Of a stretch of 30,319 nt of DNA, positions 7,962-15,979 are shown one piece after another. Source of the DNA: UMGS1851 sp900555605 (GTDB taxonomy: Bacteria; Bacillota; Clostridia; UBA1212; UBA1255); assembly GCA_902472555.1 (NCBI GenBank), contig CABROF010000021.1, positions 1-30,319 on the forward strand, in the 5' to 3' direction. Positions within the stretch are counted from its first letter, which is position 1. Each line of letters opens with the position of its first letter. Both the position numbers and the translations under genes were made by a program. The notes under the pieces are model-generated. The model did no database searches. It was not told where the DNA came from and was given only the letters and a program-made list of their open reading frames with translations.

Positions 7962-7990
7962 ATTATAACATACTGAAGACAGTTGTGCAA
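7962..7990 (-). promoter_or_regulatory. Promoter of the polysaccharide deacetylase gene
   Basis: On the minus strand: -35 TTGCAC (7985-7990), 17-base spacer, perfect -10 TATAAT (7962-7967). The start would be near 7955, giving a leader of about 70 bases before ATG 7885. Confidence 0.75.
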
Positions 7991-8023
7991 ATATACGTAG
8001 AATACACGTATTTCAGCGGTCTG

Positions 8024-8070
8024 CAAATAAAATATGCAGGCCAGAGCGCGTATGCGACAGATGGCCTGCA
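8024..8070 (-). terminator. Intrinsic terminator after the GH78-like gene
   Basis: Perfect 9-base stem TGCAGGCCA (8035-8043) with TGGCCTGCA (8062-8070). On the minus strand it is followed by TATTTTATTT. It lies about 40 bases past the GH78-like stop codon and just before the deacetylase promoter. Confidence 0.8.
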
Positions 8071-8110
8071 ATATAGAAATCAAAATATGGTGCTTCAAGC
8101 GTACGTACTG

Positions 8111-9829
8111 TTATTCCATTTCGATCTCGACCTCTTCAGGCGCGTCAATGCTGGAAACAATCTTCCCGTCCGAGGTCTTGGAATGGCGGATTTTAATTAA
8201 CCCGTAAGGTGTCGGGTACGTTCCCTCCGCCCAATTTAAATTACCTAAGGCAGGCTTGATCTTTACTTTCCTGCAGCCGGGTGCCGTAGGTTTGACGCCT
8301 AAAACATACTGAGATAAAAACGCGGTGGGACCGGAAGCCCATCCGTGGCAGAGGCTGTGCCGGAATCCGATATAGCAATAAGCGCCGTAGTCGCCGTGCA
8401 GATCCTTCATACCCTCCGGAACCAATTCATCAATACGGCCCGCGCCGTCCAGCCAGTCTAAATTAAAATCCTCCCAGAAGGTGGTGGCGCCGCGGTCAAG
8501 CATTGCGCCCCAATATTCCCGGATCGTATCCAACGCGCCCTGGATATCGCCTGCCAAGGCTCTTGCCTGGAGCACATAATATCCCATAAATGTGGAAATT
8601 CTCCGGGCGCCGTCTATTTTCATAACCGTATCGTTCATTTCTCCGGGATCGGCAATGCCTGACAAAGCCAGCAGGGCGGCAGCCTGCTTGTTCTGATTCG
8701 GATCCGGTATATGCCTCATAAGCTTCTGCACTGCTTTTTCACAAAGAGCAGCAGTCTGCGGTACATTTAGCTCTCTGCACAGAAATGCGCCGGACTTCAT
8801 CGCCATACACAGAATTGCCTGCAGTCCTGCATGAATTGCCTCCGGGTTATCATTGGACGGCCAATCCAAGAACCTGTTGGCAGGCAATGTTTCGCTTCCG
8901 GATTCATCGATCTGCTGAGAAAGAAATGCAAGCAGCGTACACAGGTATTCCTTTTGCTCCTGCAGATACTGCAGGGAACCATTCTGCATATACCAGCTGT
9001 GCTGGAGCAGGATCCACCAGAGGGAATAAGAAGAAATTCCGCACATCATAGCCGGCAGCGGCGATTCATCCCGTGCCAGATCCAGACTTTTTTCTACACT
9101 GCGGTCATAGCCGAATACGGCCTGTATCGTTGAAACCTCCGGATGCATATCTCCGATCCAAACCAATCTGTCCCGTTTGATTCCGTCCCATATGTATTCC
9201 TGCATATTCAGATGCACCGTATACGCACCGGTATTCCATATCGTGTTGAGCCGCTCGTCATCACAGCGGAAGGATCCCTTATATGCAAGATCCCTGTAAA
9301 CAAAAATACCCTGTACCGCCATCAGCTCCACCGTCGTATCGGGATCGATCAGGTCGATCCTGGCGAAACGAAAGCCGCTGGGCCCGATTTCCGGCATACT
9401 CAGAAAGCCTGCGGTGATAATCTGATCCCGGTTGATATGATCATTGGTTGCATTTTTCGTACCGCCGAGCTCAGACATGGCTTCCATTACAGATTCCCCG
9501 AAGCGGATCCGAAGTCTTACTGAGGCGGGAGTGACGGAATGAATAAATAATTTGATATAACCGTGAAATTCGGTGCCGAAATCCAGCAGCAGACCGGCGT
9601 TCTCTTCTCTTGAAGACAGTACGCATTTATCTTTTATATTAAAATGAATTTGCTTTTCGTGCGGTACAAGCAGACAAGACTCGCCGGTCACGCTGCATTG
9701 AGGTCCTTCGCTTTTCCATACGATCCGCTGGGGCGTCAGAAAACGGCGGACTCTGACATCCGGTTCCGATTGATCATATATCTTTTTGCCGCGAATTCCG
9801 AAAGGAATATGTGCTTCGTTTCTTTCCAT
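8111..9829 (-). CDS. GH78-like alpha-L-rhamnosidase-related protein
   Basis: 572-aa protein without a signal peptide, so probably cytoplasmic. An N-terminal beta-rich region (to about 185) precedes an (alpha/alpha)6-type barrel. The signature WDGIKRDRLVWIGDMHPE (214-231) corresponds to the GH78 motif with Asp, then Glu at +5, then Asp at +12. Here D215 and D227 fit, but the +5 position is D220 instead of the usual general-acid Glu. FWEDFN (E453) and the conserved LCHGWASGP (493-501) match the second catalytic region, followed by a C-terminal beta domain. It probably acts on a rhamnose-like sugar or related glycan; the true substrate is uncertain. I chose ATG 9829 (GGGAGGG 6 bases upstream), which fits the promoter at 9859-9886. 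It is transcribed away from the LamG/GH172 genes. Confidence 0.85.
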   Translation of the reverse strand: MERNEAHIPFGIRGKKIYDQSEPDVRVRRFLTPQRIVWKSEGPQCSVTGESCLLVPHEKQIHFNIKDKCVLSSREENAGLLLDFGTEFHGYIKLFIHSVTPASVRLRIRFGESVMEAMSELGGTKNATNDHINRDQIITAGFLSMPEIGPSGFRFARIDLIDPDTTVELMAVQGIFVYRDLAYKGSFRCDDERLNTIWNTGAYTVHLNMQEYIWDGIKRDRLVWIGDMHPEVSTIQAVFGYDRSVEKSLDLARDESPLPAMMCGISSYSLWWILLQHSWYMQNGSLQYLQEQKEYLCTLLAFLSQQIDESGSETLPANRFLDWPSNDNPEAIHAGLQAILCMAMKSGAFLCRELNVPQTAALCEKAVQKLMRHIPDPNQNKQAAALLALSGIADPGEMNDTVMKIDGARRISTFMGYYVLQARALAGDIQGALDTIREYWGAMLDRGATTFWEDFNLDWLDGAGRIDELVPEGMKDLHGDYGAYCYIGFRHSLCHGWASGPTAFLSQYVLGVKPTAPGCRKVKIKPALGNLNWAEGTYPTPYGLIKIRHSKTSDGKIVSSIDAPEEVEIEME

Positions 9830-9858
9830 TAACAGCCCTCCCAAAAATTTTCCCGTTT

Positions 9859-9886
9859 AGTATATCATAAAAAGGATTTAAGTCAA
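9859..9886 (-). promoter_or_regulatory. Promoter of the GH78-like gene
   Basis: On the minus strand: -35 TTGACT (9881-9886), 16-base spacer, -10 TATACT (9859-9864). The predicted start near 9852 leaves only about 23 bases of leader, just enough for the GGGAGGG ribosome binding site at 9836-9842. Confidence 0.75.
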
Positions 9887-9952
9887 TTCATAGATTTGTG
9901 CGCAGGGCAGGTGCCGGGAAGATTTTATTTTCACTTTCAGTTCCCGAAACAG

Positions 9953-10000
9953 GGGCGGAGCGGTCTGTAGATACGCAGGCCGCTCCGCCCTTGCTTTTTG
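9953..10000 (+). terminator. Plus-strand terminator-like hairpin with no gene before it
   Basis: Perfect 11-base stem GGGCGGAGCGG (9953-9963) with CCGCTCCGCCC (9980-9990), 16-base loop, then TTGCTTTTT. A terminator in this orientation has no plus-strand gene upstream, because the GH78-like gene runs the other way. It could end a small RNA, be a leader element of the LamG gene, or block antisense transcription. Confidence 0.65.
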
Positions 10001-10057
10001 CGCGTTTTGTCCAGGTTTGCGCTTTTTTTTTGCATGGTTTCCGCATTGTGCCGTTTT

Positions 10058-10063
10058 TATAAT
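10058..10063 (+). promoter_or_regulatory. Possible -10 box for the LamG operon
   Basis: Perfect TATAAT 33 bases before the chosen LamG start. The hexamer 17 bases upstream (TGGTTT) is a poor -35 match, so the promoter may need an activator such as the AraC protein encoded at 13789. That link is inference. Confidence 0.4.
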
Positions 10064-10095
10064 GAAGTATCCATATTTAAGAAAGGGTGGTCATT

Positions 10096-10875
10096 ATGAA
10101 AGGAGTTCCTTGTGGTATGTCAAAAAAACAGCGAGGGCCGGCAATACCGGCGGCAGGGGCAATTTGCTTGCTTCTGTTTCTATTTTTATTTAGCACCTGT
10201 TTTCCAACAGCAGCTTTAGAATCCTCCCTGCTGTACCAGGGACTGGAGAACGGGCAAACATTTTCAGCGGAAACAGCGTCTGTCACGGAGACAAATTTTG
10301 CAGTAAATTTAAATCAAAATTTTACGCTTTCCGCGGTTGTTCGGACAAATTCAGATACAGGAGTACAGGTGCTGTTCGCAAAGGGACCGAAAACGGCAGG
10401 GCACTATGAACTGTGGCTGCATGAAGGCATATTGGCCTTCTACGCACCGGATATCAACGGCGGAACAGCCATTTATACAGAGGCCTTTGTTGCAGACGGA
10501 CAGGAACACCATGTGGCATTTACTTATGACGGTTCTGTATGGCATGCCTATCTGGACGGCGAAGAGACCGGAACAGGGCAGACTGCAGGCACGCTCCAGG
10601 ATACAACGGAGACTTTTGTAATGGGTTCGCTGATTGACGGGGAATACAAATATATTGGTTATCTGGCAAAGGTACAAATCTACGGGACTGCATTATCTAC
10701 AGCACAGATTCAGGAGCTGCTTGCGGCTGCCCAACCTACAGTTCCAAATACACATACCGGGGACGGGCGTATTGCGGTGGGCTGCATGCTTAGCGTGATA
10801 TGCTGCGGGCAATGCATATTTATTCTGAAACGCTATTTTCGTATAAATAAACATTCCGCAGCATCGGGCATATGA
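10096..10875 (+). CDS. Small membrane-anchored LamG-domain protein
   Basis: About 259 aa: an N-terminal signal or anchor segment (AAGAICLLLFLFLFSTCFPTA), one LamG/concanavalin-like jelly-roll domain (about residues 45-205), a short linker and a C-terminal hydrophobic segment (AVGCMLSVICCGQCIFIL) followed by basic residues. LamG domains bind carbohydrate or protein ligands; there is no catalytic domain. Over about 165 residues it is roughly 60% identical, by hand alignment, to the N-terminal domain of the next gene, sharing blocks such as VLFAKGPK, AGHYELWL, LAFYAPDING and HHVAFTY. It therefore looks like a duplicated module. ATG 10096 has AAAGGG about 9 bases upstream. ATG 10117, after AAAGGAG, is an alternative giving a more typical signal peptide. 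The next gene starts 81 bases after the stop. Confidence 0.8.
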   Translation: MKGVPCGMSKKQRGPAIPAAGAICLLLFLFLFSTCFPTAALESSLLYQGLENGQTFSAETASVTETNFAVNLNQNFTLSAVVRTNSDTGVQVLFAKGPKTAGHYELWLHEGILAFYAPDINGGTAIYTEAFVADGQEHHVAFTYDGSVWHAYLDGEETGTGQTAGTLQDTTETFVMGSLIDGEYKYIGYLAKVQIYGTALSTAQIQELLAAAQPTVPNTHTGDGRIAVGCMLSVICCGQCIFILKRYFRINKHSAASGI

Positions 10876-10956
10876 AACGGAAAAGCGGTCAGGAAACAGA
10901 AAAGACACATAAAATAAAGAACCGGATAAAATCATGGAAATAAGAGGAGCTTGGTT

Positions 10957-13776
10957 ATGCGAGGATTCATAAGAAAGAAGCGTATGATATGGTTATGCGG
11001 TCTGCTTGGACTGGGGATCTGTTTGTGGATGCTGCCTTCGGAAAGGACGCAAAAGGTACAGGCTGCGTCAAACGATACCATTTTATATCAGGGGCTGCCG
11101 GAGGGCAGAACCTTTCAAACGGGAGCCGATGGCATAACGCTGAAGAATTTTTCAGTGAATTTAGGTGAAAGTTTTACGCTTTCGGCAGTTCTTCGTACCG
11201 CTTCTGCATCAGGCATACAGGTGCTGTTCGCCAAAGGCCCGAAGCTGGCCGGACATTACGAATTATGGCTGAACCAGGGTAAATTAGCGTTTTACGCACC
11301 GGATATCAACGGAAACAGCGCCATTGATACCGGGATTTTTGTGGCAGACGGAAAAATGCACCATGTGGCGTTTACCTATAACGGTGAAATGTGGTATGCC
11401 TATCTGGACGGCGTTATGCATGCAGGCGGATGGACAGACGGCATATTACAGGATTCGGTATCGGATTTCAGATTGGGATCTCTTGTGGACGGCGGATTTG
11501 CGTATACAGGTTATTTAGAAAATGTACGTTTAGACCGCACCGCGCTTTCTGCCGCCCGGATCCAGGCGCTGGTGCCCGAATCTGCAGAGCCGGCGGAGGC
11601 GTACCGGCCTGCCGAAAGAACTGCTTCCTATACGCCGCAGCGCTTCTCTCCGGCACAGGCGCTGCGCGGCATAGCGCGGCTGCAGGAGCCGGCAGCCCTT
11701 CCGTATATTGATCTTTCCGCGACTGCGGGATATGAAGGGAGCATCTCAAAAAGCGGCGATAATGCGGACTGGGACTGGCAGCTGTACCAGGATCAGAATG
11801 GAGAATGGGTATTATTTGAAGCATACGGACCGGGCTGCCTGTATAATTTTACGCAGCATCGTTATCCGACAAGCGAAGAACCTACCTTTTATTTTTATCT
11901 GGATCAGAGCGATACGCCGACGTATGAGATCCGTCAGTCGGAATTCGGGAAAAAGGCACCGTTTCTTTCTCCGCTTTCGGGTATTTACGAGGGGCCCGAG
12001 GACGGGGGTCGCGGTCCCATTTGGGTGGTGCGCAGTTTTGTACCTATGGAGTTTACATCATACTGCAAGGTAACCAGCAGCGTACAGCTGAAGGGCTGTG
12101 ACAAGGCAAAAGGCGAAGGGGGATGGGGGCATATTGATTACGTATTATATGATACGGCAGATGGTCTGAAGACCTTTGCGCCCAGTCATACAGATTGTGA
12201 AATTCTCTTGGCCAAAAGTGAAAATTTAACGTTTGATCCCAAATATGCAGAGAAAAATGAGATTCTGAAGAAGCAGTCCGTGGCGGTGCGGTCGGGGGAA
12301 CCGACAGTCGTGGCAGCGTATGCAGGAGAAGGTTCCGTTGCATCGGTCAAATTGATATTGGAGGGGGGAAATGCCTCTCCTGAAAATCTCAGCCGGCTGC
12401 GCCTGCGCTTTTATTGGGACGGCGCGGAACATGCAGATGTAGATGCACCCATCGGAACCTTTTTCGGAAACGAATACGGGTACACGGCCTGCGATCATAC
12501 GCTTTTGATGCTGGGCACCGAGATCGCGCCGGGGCAGTATTTTAAAGGATATCATTATTTTCCCATGCCCTTCTGGCAATCTGTGCGGATGGAGCTTTAT
12601 ACGGTGGGAGACGAGACTGTGACGGTATCGGAAATCGAAATCCAGATTACACCCGCCGATGTCTGCCGCTATGACCGGGAGACCGCCGGATATTTTGTAT
12701 CTTCCCCTTATTATGAGAAAACACCGAATATTGCCGGGGAAAATTCACGTATTGCACAGATGGCGGGCACAGGACATATGGTGTACGGCGTGCTTTCCGG
12801 CTACGGCATCGGCTCCGGCTGTGAGGGCGACGTCCGGGTATTTTTTGACGGAAGAAAATCTCCGGAAATGGAAAGCGACGGTTCGGAAAGCTGGGCATCG
12901 TACGGCTGGGGGTTTGTTACCCCGCCTCAGTCTAATCCTTTTTCCGGCTACCACGGCCAATGGAACTCCAATTCCTATTGGTCCGAGGTGCGGCTTACCT
13001 TGGGGGACTCCTATTTCTTTAAGGAATCGCTTTGCTTTGAACTGGAACACGGCGGTTCCAATGAAGGGATGGGAAGCCATTCCGGACAGATTTTCTGCTA
13101 TATGCTGCGCGGAGAAGCGCGGGCCCGCATTACCGATACGATTGTGCTGGAGGATGACGCCTCGCTTGCCGCGCATCAATACGGGCAGACGCAGGGGCGC
13201 TATGAAATCAGAACGCTCCGATCAGCCTATGAAAACGGGATCAATATGAAAAATGCTTTTACCGGGACGGTTCATCAATATACGGCTTCTGTCTCGTTTC
13301 AAATGGCCTTGGATCCTCAGAACACCGGCGCCGTGCTGCAGCGGACCTCCTGGCAGCAGTACGGAAGGCAGGCGGCCAGGGTATTTGTGGATGGAGTTGA
13401 GGTTACGGAACGGTTGTGGTATACTGCGGACAGCAACCCGATCTATTGCTGGCTGGATGATTCCTTTCAGATTCCGGAGGCCTATACCGCCGGAAAGGAT
13501 TTTATCACAGTTACCATAGAGCCGATTGCCGCGGATGGAGAGAAGACCGTCTGGAATGCCGCAGGGTATCGGATGCTGTCTATAACGGGGCTTGGCCGGA
13601 GCGGCGGGAGTCTGAATGAACCGGGGGAATCAGACGATCCGGAGCAGACCCCGAAGGTTCCTGCGCCGGGAAAAGGAACAGTCCCTTTTTATATTACGGC
13701 AATGATATTGGCAGTACTGCTGTGCGCCGGCTTTATCGGGTATCGGTTCAAAAAAGGATTACGTCGTAAAAAGTGA
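10957..13776 (+). CDS. LamG + GH172 (DUF2961) membrane-anchored glycoside hydrolase
   Basis: 939-aa exported protein. Order: signal peptide (to about residue 37), LamG domain (about 42-205), linker, GH172/DUF2961 domain (starting about 248), extra beta-rich C-terminal region, and a final membrane helix (about 905-930) followed by basic KKGLRRKK. No LPXTG is present, so it is membrane-anchored. GH172-like segments are GDNADWDW, GPGCLYNF, GGWGHIDYVLY, DAPIGTFFGNEYG (496-508), YFPMPFWQS and, near the C terminus, LDPQNTGAVLQR with ARVFVDGVEV. Characterised GH172 members act on fructofuranosides or arabinofuranosides; the substrate here is unknown. ATG 10957 has AGAGGAG 7 bases upstream. It follows the small LamG gene and is followed after 12 bases by an AraC gene. 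Confidence 0.85.
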   Translation: MRGFIRKKRMIWLCGLLGLGICLWMLPSERTQKVQAASNDTILYQGLPEGRTFQTGADGITLKNFSVNLGESFTLSAVLRTASASGIQVLFAKGPKLAGHYELWLNQGKLAFYAPDINGNSAIDTGIFVADGKMHHVAFTYNGEMWYAYLDGVMHAGGWTDGILQDSVSDFRLGSLVDGGFAYTGYLENVRLDRTALSAARIQALVPESAEPAEAYRPAERTASYTPQRFSPAQALRGIARLQEPAALPYIDLSATAGYEGSISKSGDNADWDWQLYQDQNGEWVLFEAYGPGCLYNFTQHRYPTSEEPTFYFYLDQSDTPTYEIRQSEFGKKAPFLSPLSGIYEGPEDGGRGPIWVVRSFVPMEFTSYCKVTSSVQLKGCDKAKGEGGWGHIDYVLYDTADGLKTFAPSHTDCEILLAKSENLTFDPKYAEKNEILKKQSVAVRSGEPTVVAAYAGEGSVASVKLILEGGNASPENLSRLRLRFYWDGAEHADVDAPIGTFFGNEYGYTACDHTLLMLGTEIAPGQYFKGYHYFPMPFWQSVRMELYTVGDETVTVSEIEIQITPADVCRYDRETAGYFVSSPYYEKTPNIAGENSRIAQMAGTGHMVYGVLSGYGIGSGCEGDVRVFFDGRKSPEMESDGSESWASYGWGFVTPPQSNPFSGYHGQWNSNSYWSEVRLTLGDSYFFKESLCFELEHGGSNEGMGSHSGQIFCYMLRGEARARITDTIVLEDDASLAAHQYGQTQGRYEIRTLRSAYENGINMKNAFTGTVHQYTASVSFQMALDPQNTGAVLQRTSWQQYGRQAARVFVDGVEVTERLWYTADSNPIYCWLDDSFQIPEAYTAGKDFITVTIEPIAADGEKTVWNAAGYRMLSITGLGRSGGSLNEPGESDDPEQTPKVPAPGKGTVPFYITAMILAVLLCAGFIGYRFKKGLRRKK

Positions 13777-13788
13777 GGAATCCGTTAG

Positions 13789-14616
13789 ATGGAGCTTCCG
13801 CTGAAGATACAATACCATATCGGTGCCGGCCGGATCCTTTGGGAGAAACCCCATGCTGTGATGTCCGGCCGGAATCTTCCTTTTAACGTTATTTTATATG
13901 TGCATTCAGGCTCTTACCGGCTGCAGAGGGAGGATGAACCGTGGCGGCGGTATCTGCCGGGAGAAGCTTTTGTCGTACCTCCTTTTATCACTCATGCAGT
14001 TGAAATTGATGAGGCCAGCGTCATCAGCTGGGCGCATATCTCGTATCAAGAAAGCGGCGGGACGGACTTTTTGTCCCGCTGCGAACTGCCGGATTCCTTT
14101 ACAGGGGAGGCGGCGCGGCAGCTCGGGTGCTTTTGTGAAGCATTGGCAGAGGAAGCACGGCTTGACGACGATGTGATATCGGCCGTTCTATGTCAAAGGG
14201 ATGCACTTTCGCTGCTTGCCTTTTTATTGCAGCAGCCGTCGGTGATTTATATGCGGCAGCCGCTTTCACAATTTGCAGAGGAGGTTTCCTGTTATATTTA
14301 TGAACGGATCGGCACGGAATTTTCCATAAAGGAAATGGCCGCCGCGTTTCATATGTCGGCATCCGCCTTCCGCCGTGTTTTTACACATTATTTTCATGTG
14401 CCGCCGGTTGTTTTTATTCAGAAGCGCAGGCTGGAAATCGCCTGCGGGTACCTGCTGAACGAGGAGCTGACGGTGGCGGAGGCCGCGGAAAAGGCGGGGT
14501 ATCACGATCCGTGCTATTTCTCCCGGGTGTTCGCCCGTTATTATCTTATGCCGCCCAGTCGATATAAAGAGAATTACCGTAGATCCGCCGGAATCGAAAA
14601 AAGAGAGCATACTTGA
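13789..14616 (+). CDS. AraC-family transcriptional regulator
   Basis: 275-aa regulator with an N-terminal cupin-like sensor domain (about residues 20-90, including PFNVILYVHSGSYRL and YLPGEAFVVPPFITHAV) and a C-terminal double helix-turn-helix (about 165-262). The latter contains FSIKEMAAAFHMSASAFRRVF and the AraC signature region AEAAEKAGYHDPCYFSRVFARY followed by MPPSRYKEN. Such proteins usually sense a sugar or oligosaccharide and activate nearby genes. It starts 12 bases after the GH172 stop with GAGGAA upstream, so it is co-transcribed with the LamG/GH172 genes and probably controls them and perhaps the GH78-like gene (inference). Confidence 0.92.
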   Translation: MELPLKIQYHIGAGRILWEKPHAVMSGRNLPFNVILYVHSGSYRLQREDEPWRRYLPGEAFVVPPFITHAVEIDEASVISWAHISYQESGGTDFLSRCELPDSFTGEAARQLGCFCEALAEEARLDDDVISAVLCQRDALSLLAFLLQQPSVIYMRQPLSQFAEEVSCYIYERIGTEFSIKEMAAAFHMSASAFRRVFTHYFHVPPVVFIQKRRLEIACGYLLNEELTVAEAAEKAGYHDPCYFSRVFARYYLMPPSRYKENYRRSAGIEKREHT

Positions 14617-14641
14617 ATATTTCTGCGCAATAGTATATCAT
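14613..14641 (+). promoter_or_regulatory. Promoter of the AI-2E-family gene
   Basis: -35 TTGAAT (14613-14618), 17-base spacer, -10 TATCAT (14636-14641). The -35 box overlaps the last bases of the AraC gene, and the gene starts at 14676 with GGGAGG upstream. Confidence 0.5.
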
Positions 14642-14675
14642 TAACGGCGATCGCACAATTCGGGAGGCACAATCT

Positions 14676-15905
14676 ATGGAGGACAAAAAGCAAAAGAAAC
14701 GCGGCTGGTCGCCCCAGACAGTATTTTTGCTGCTGATAGGCGTGCTGCTTGCTGCTAAAATTATTTTTGATTTCTCCGGTTTCCGTGACTTTATTTCTGA
14801 GGCGGCCGGTTTTTTATTATCTATTGTCAGCTACCTGCTGGTGGGATTTGTAATCGCGTATGTGCTGAACGCATATATGATGGTCTGGGAAAAGCATGTA
14901 TTTAAAAATATGAAGCGGCGCAGACTGAAAAAGGCGCTGTGCATTATTATTTCATATGTCACCTTTTTGGGCTTCATGGCATTTTTGATCTTTTCCATTG
15001 TACCGACGCTGGTGGATACGATCAGTTCCCTGACAAGCACGCTGCCCGGGCAGATCGAAAAAGCCCTGAAGGTGTATCAGGATCTTATGGAAGGAAAGTT
15101 TTTTGACCTCCCTGATTCAGTGAACGAAAATATCAAGCAGATTGTAATTTCCGTACAGGATACGCTGCTGGGATTTGTGAATGTGGACCGAATCACGGCG
15201 CTGTTCGCCACTACGGCCAACAGTATTTTCAATTTTATCATGGGCGTAATCGTTTCGGTTTATATGCTGATTGAGAAAAACCGTGTGATTGTTGTATGCA
15301 ACCGCGTGGTGGATGCGATTTTTTCACGGAGCAAAGCGGATAAAATAAAGTGGGGCGGCCATCAGATCAACAATTTGATGAAGCAGTATTTTACGGGAAA
15401 GTTGCTGCAGGCGTTTATTATTCTGATTATTTCTTATATTGCGTTTACCATTGCAGGCATTGATTATGCGATTCTTTTTGCAGTAATCATGGGATTTACC
15501 AATATGATTCCGTATATCGGCCCGTGGATCGGCGCTGTACCGGTGGTTCTGGTCAGCGTGGTTACGGACGTCTGGCTTGGCGTCGCGGCTCTGATCTGCG
15601 TGCTTTCTGTCCAGGCGGTAGATAATTTCTTTATTACCCCCAAGGTAGTAGGGGGCAGAATGGGGATCAGCCCGCTGCTGGTATTGATCGGTTTGTGCAT
15701 CGGCGGCAGCTTGTTCGGCCTCCCCGGTATGATTATGGGAGATGTAATGGCCGCTGTATTTAAAGTGTTTTTCTATGATACTTATATTGAGAAAAGAATC
15801 CGCGGAAAAAAAGCGGCCGGTGAGCTGCCTGAAGGCTACGGCGGGCCTCCGGCTACCGCAGCGCCTGTTCCTGCCGATAAAAAGCGCAGATGGTTTAAAA
15901 AGTAG
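14676..15905 (+). CDS. AI-2E family (UPF0118) transporter
   Basis: 409-aa membrane protein of the AI-2E/UPF0118 family (TqsA and YdiK-like). Members have been linked to autoinducer-2 or Na+/H+ and other export, so the family name should not be read as a substrate. About eight membrane segments are visible. The first pair lies at about 15-70, the middle soluble stretch at about 110-165 includes LPGQIEKALKVYQDLMEG, and the conserved second-half segment includes GFTNMIPYIGPWIGAVPV and VVGGRMGISPLLVLIGLCIGG. The C-terminal tail is basic and Pro/Ala-rich (KKAAGELPEG to KKRRWFKK). The ABC-F gene begins 74 bases later, possibly in the same transcript. Confidence 0.9.
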   Translation: MEDKKQKKRGWSPQTVFLLLIGVLLAAKIIFDFSGFRDFISEAAGFLLSIVSYLLVGFVIAYVLNAYMMVWEKHVFKNMKRRRLKKALCIIISYVTFLGFMAFLIFSIVPTLVDTISSLTSTLPGQIEKALKVYQDLMEGKFFDLPDSVNENIKQIVISVQDTLLGFVNVDRITALFATTANSIFNFIMGVIVSVYMLIEKNRVIVVCNRVVDAIFSRSKADKIKWGGHQINNLMKQYFTGKLLQAFIILIISYIAFTIAGIDYAILFAVIMGFTNMIPYIGPWIGAVPVVLVSVVTDVWLGVAALICVLSVQAVDNFFITPKVVGGRMGISPLLVLIGLCIGGSLFGLPGMIMGDVMAAVFKVFFYDTYIEKRIRGKKAAGELPEGYGGPPATAAPVPADKKRRWFKK

Positions 15906-15979
15906 GCTGTCGCGGCATCAAGACAGAAGCGGCCGGCCCGCGTTTTGCGGATGTATTTTACAAATGAAAGGATTTACCG

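Noticed and set aside
14676..15905. Quorum-sensing AI-2 exporter as the function of the AI-2E-family protein
   Set aside because: The name is historical, the family is functionally mixed, and no luxS or lsr genes are present here.
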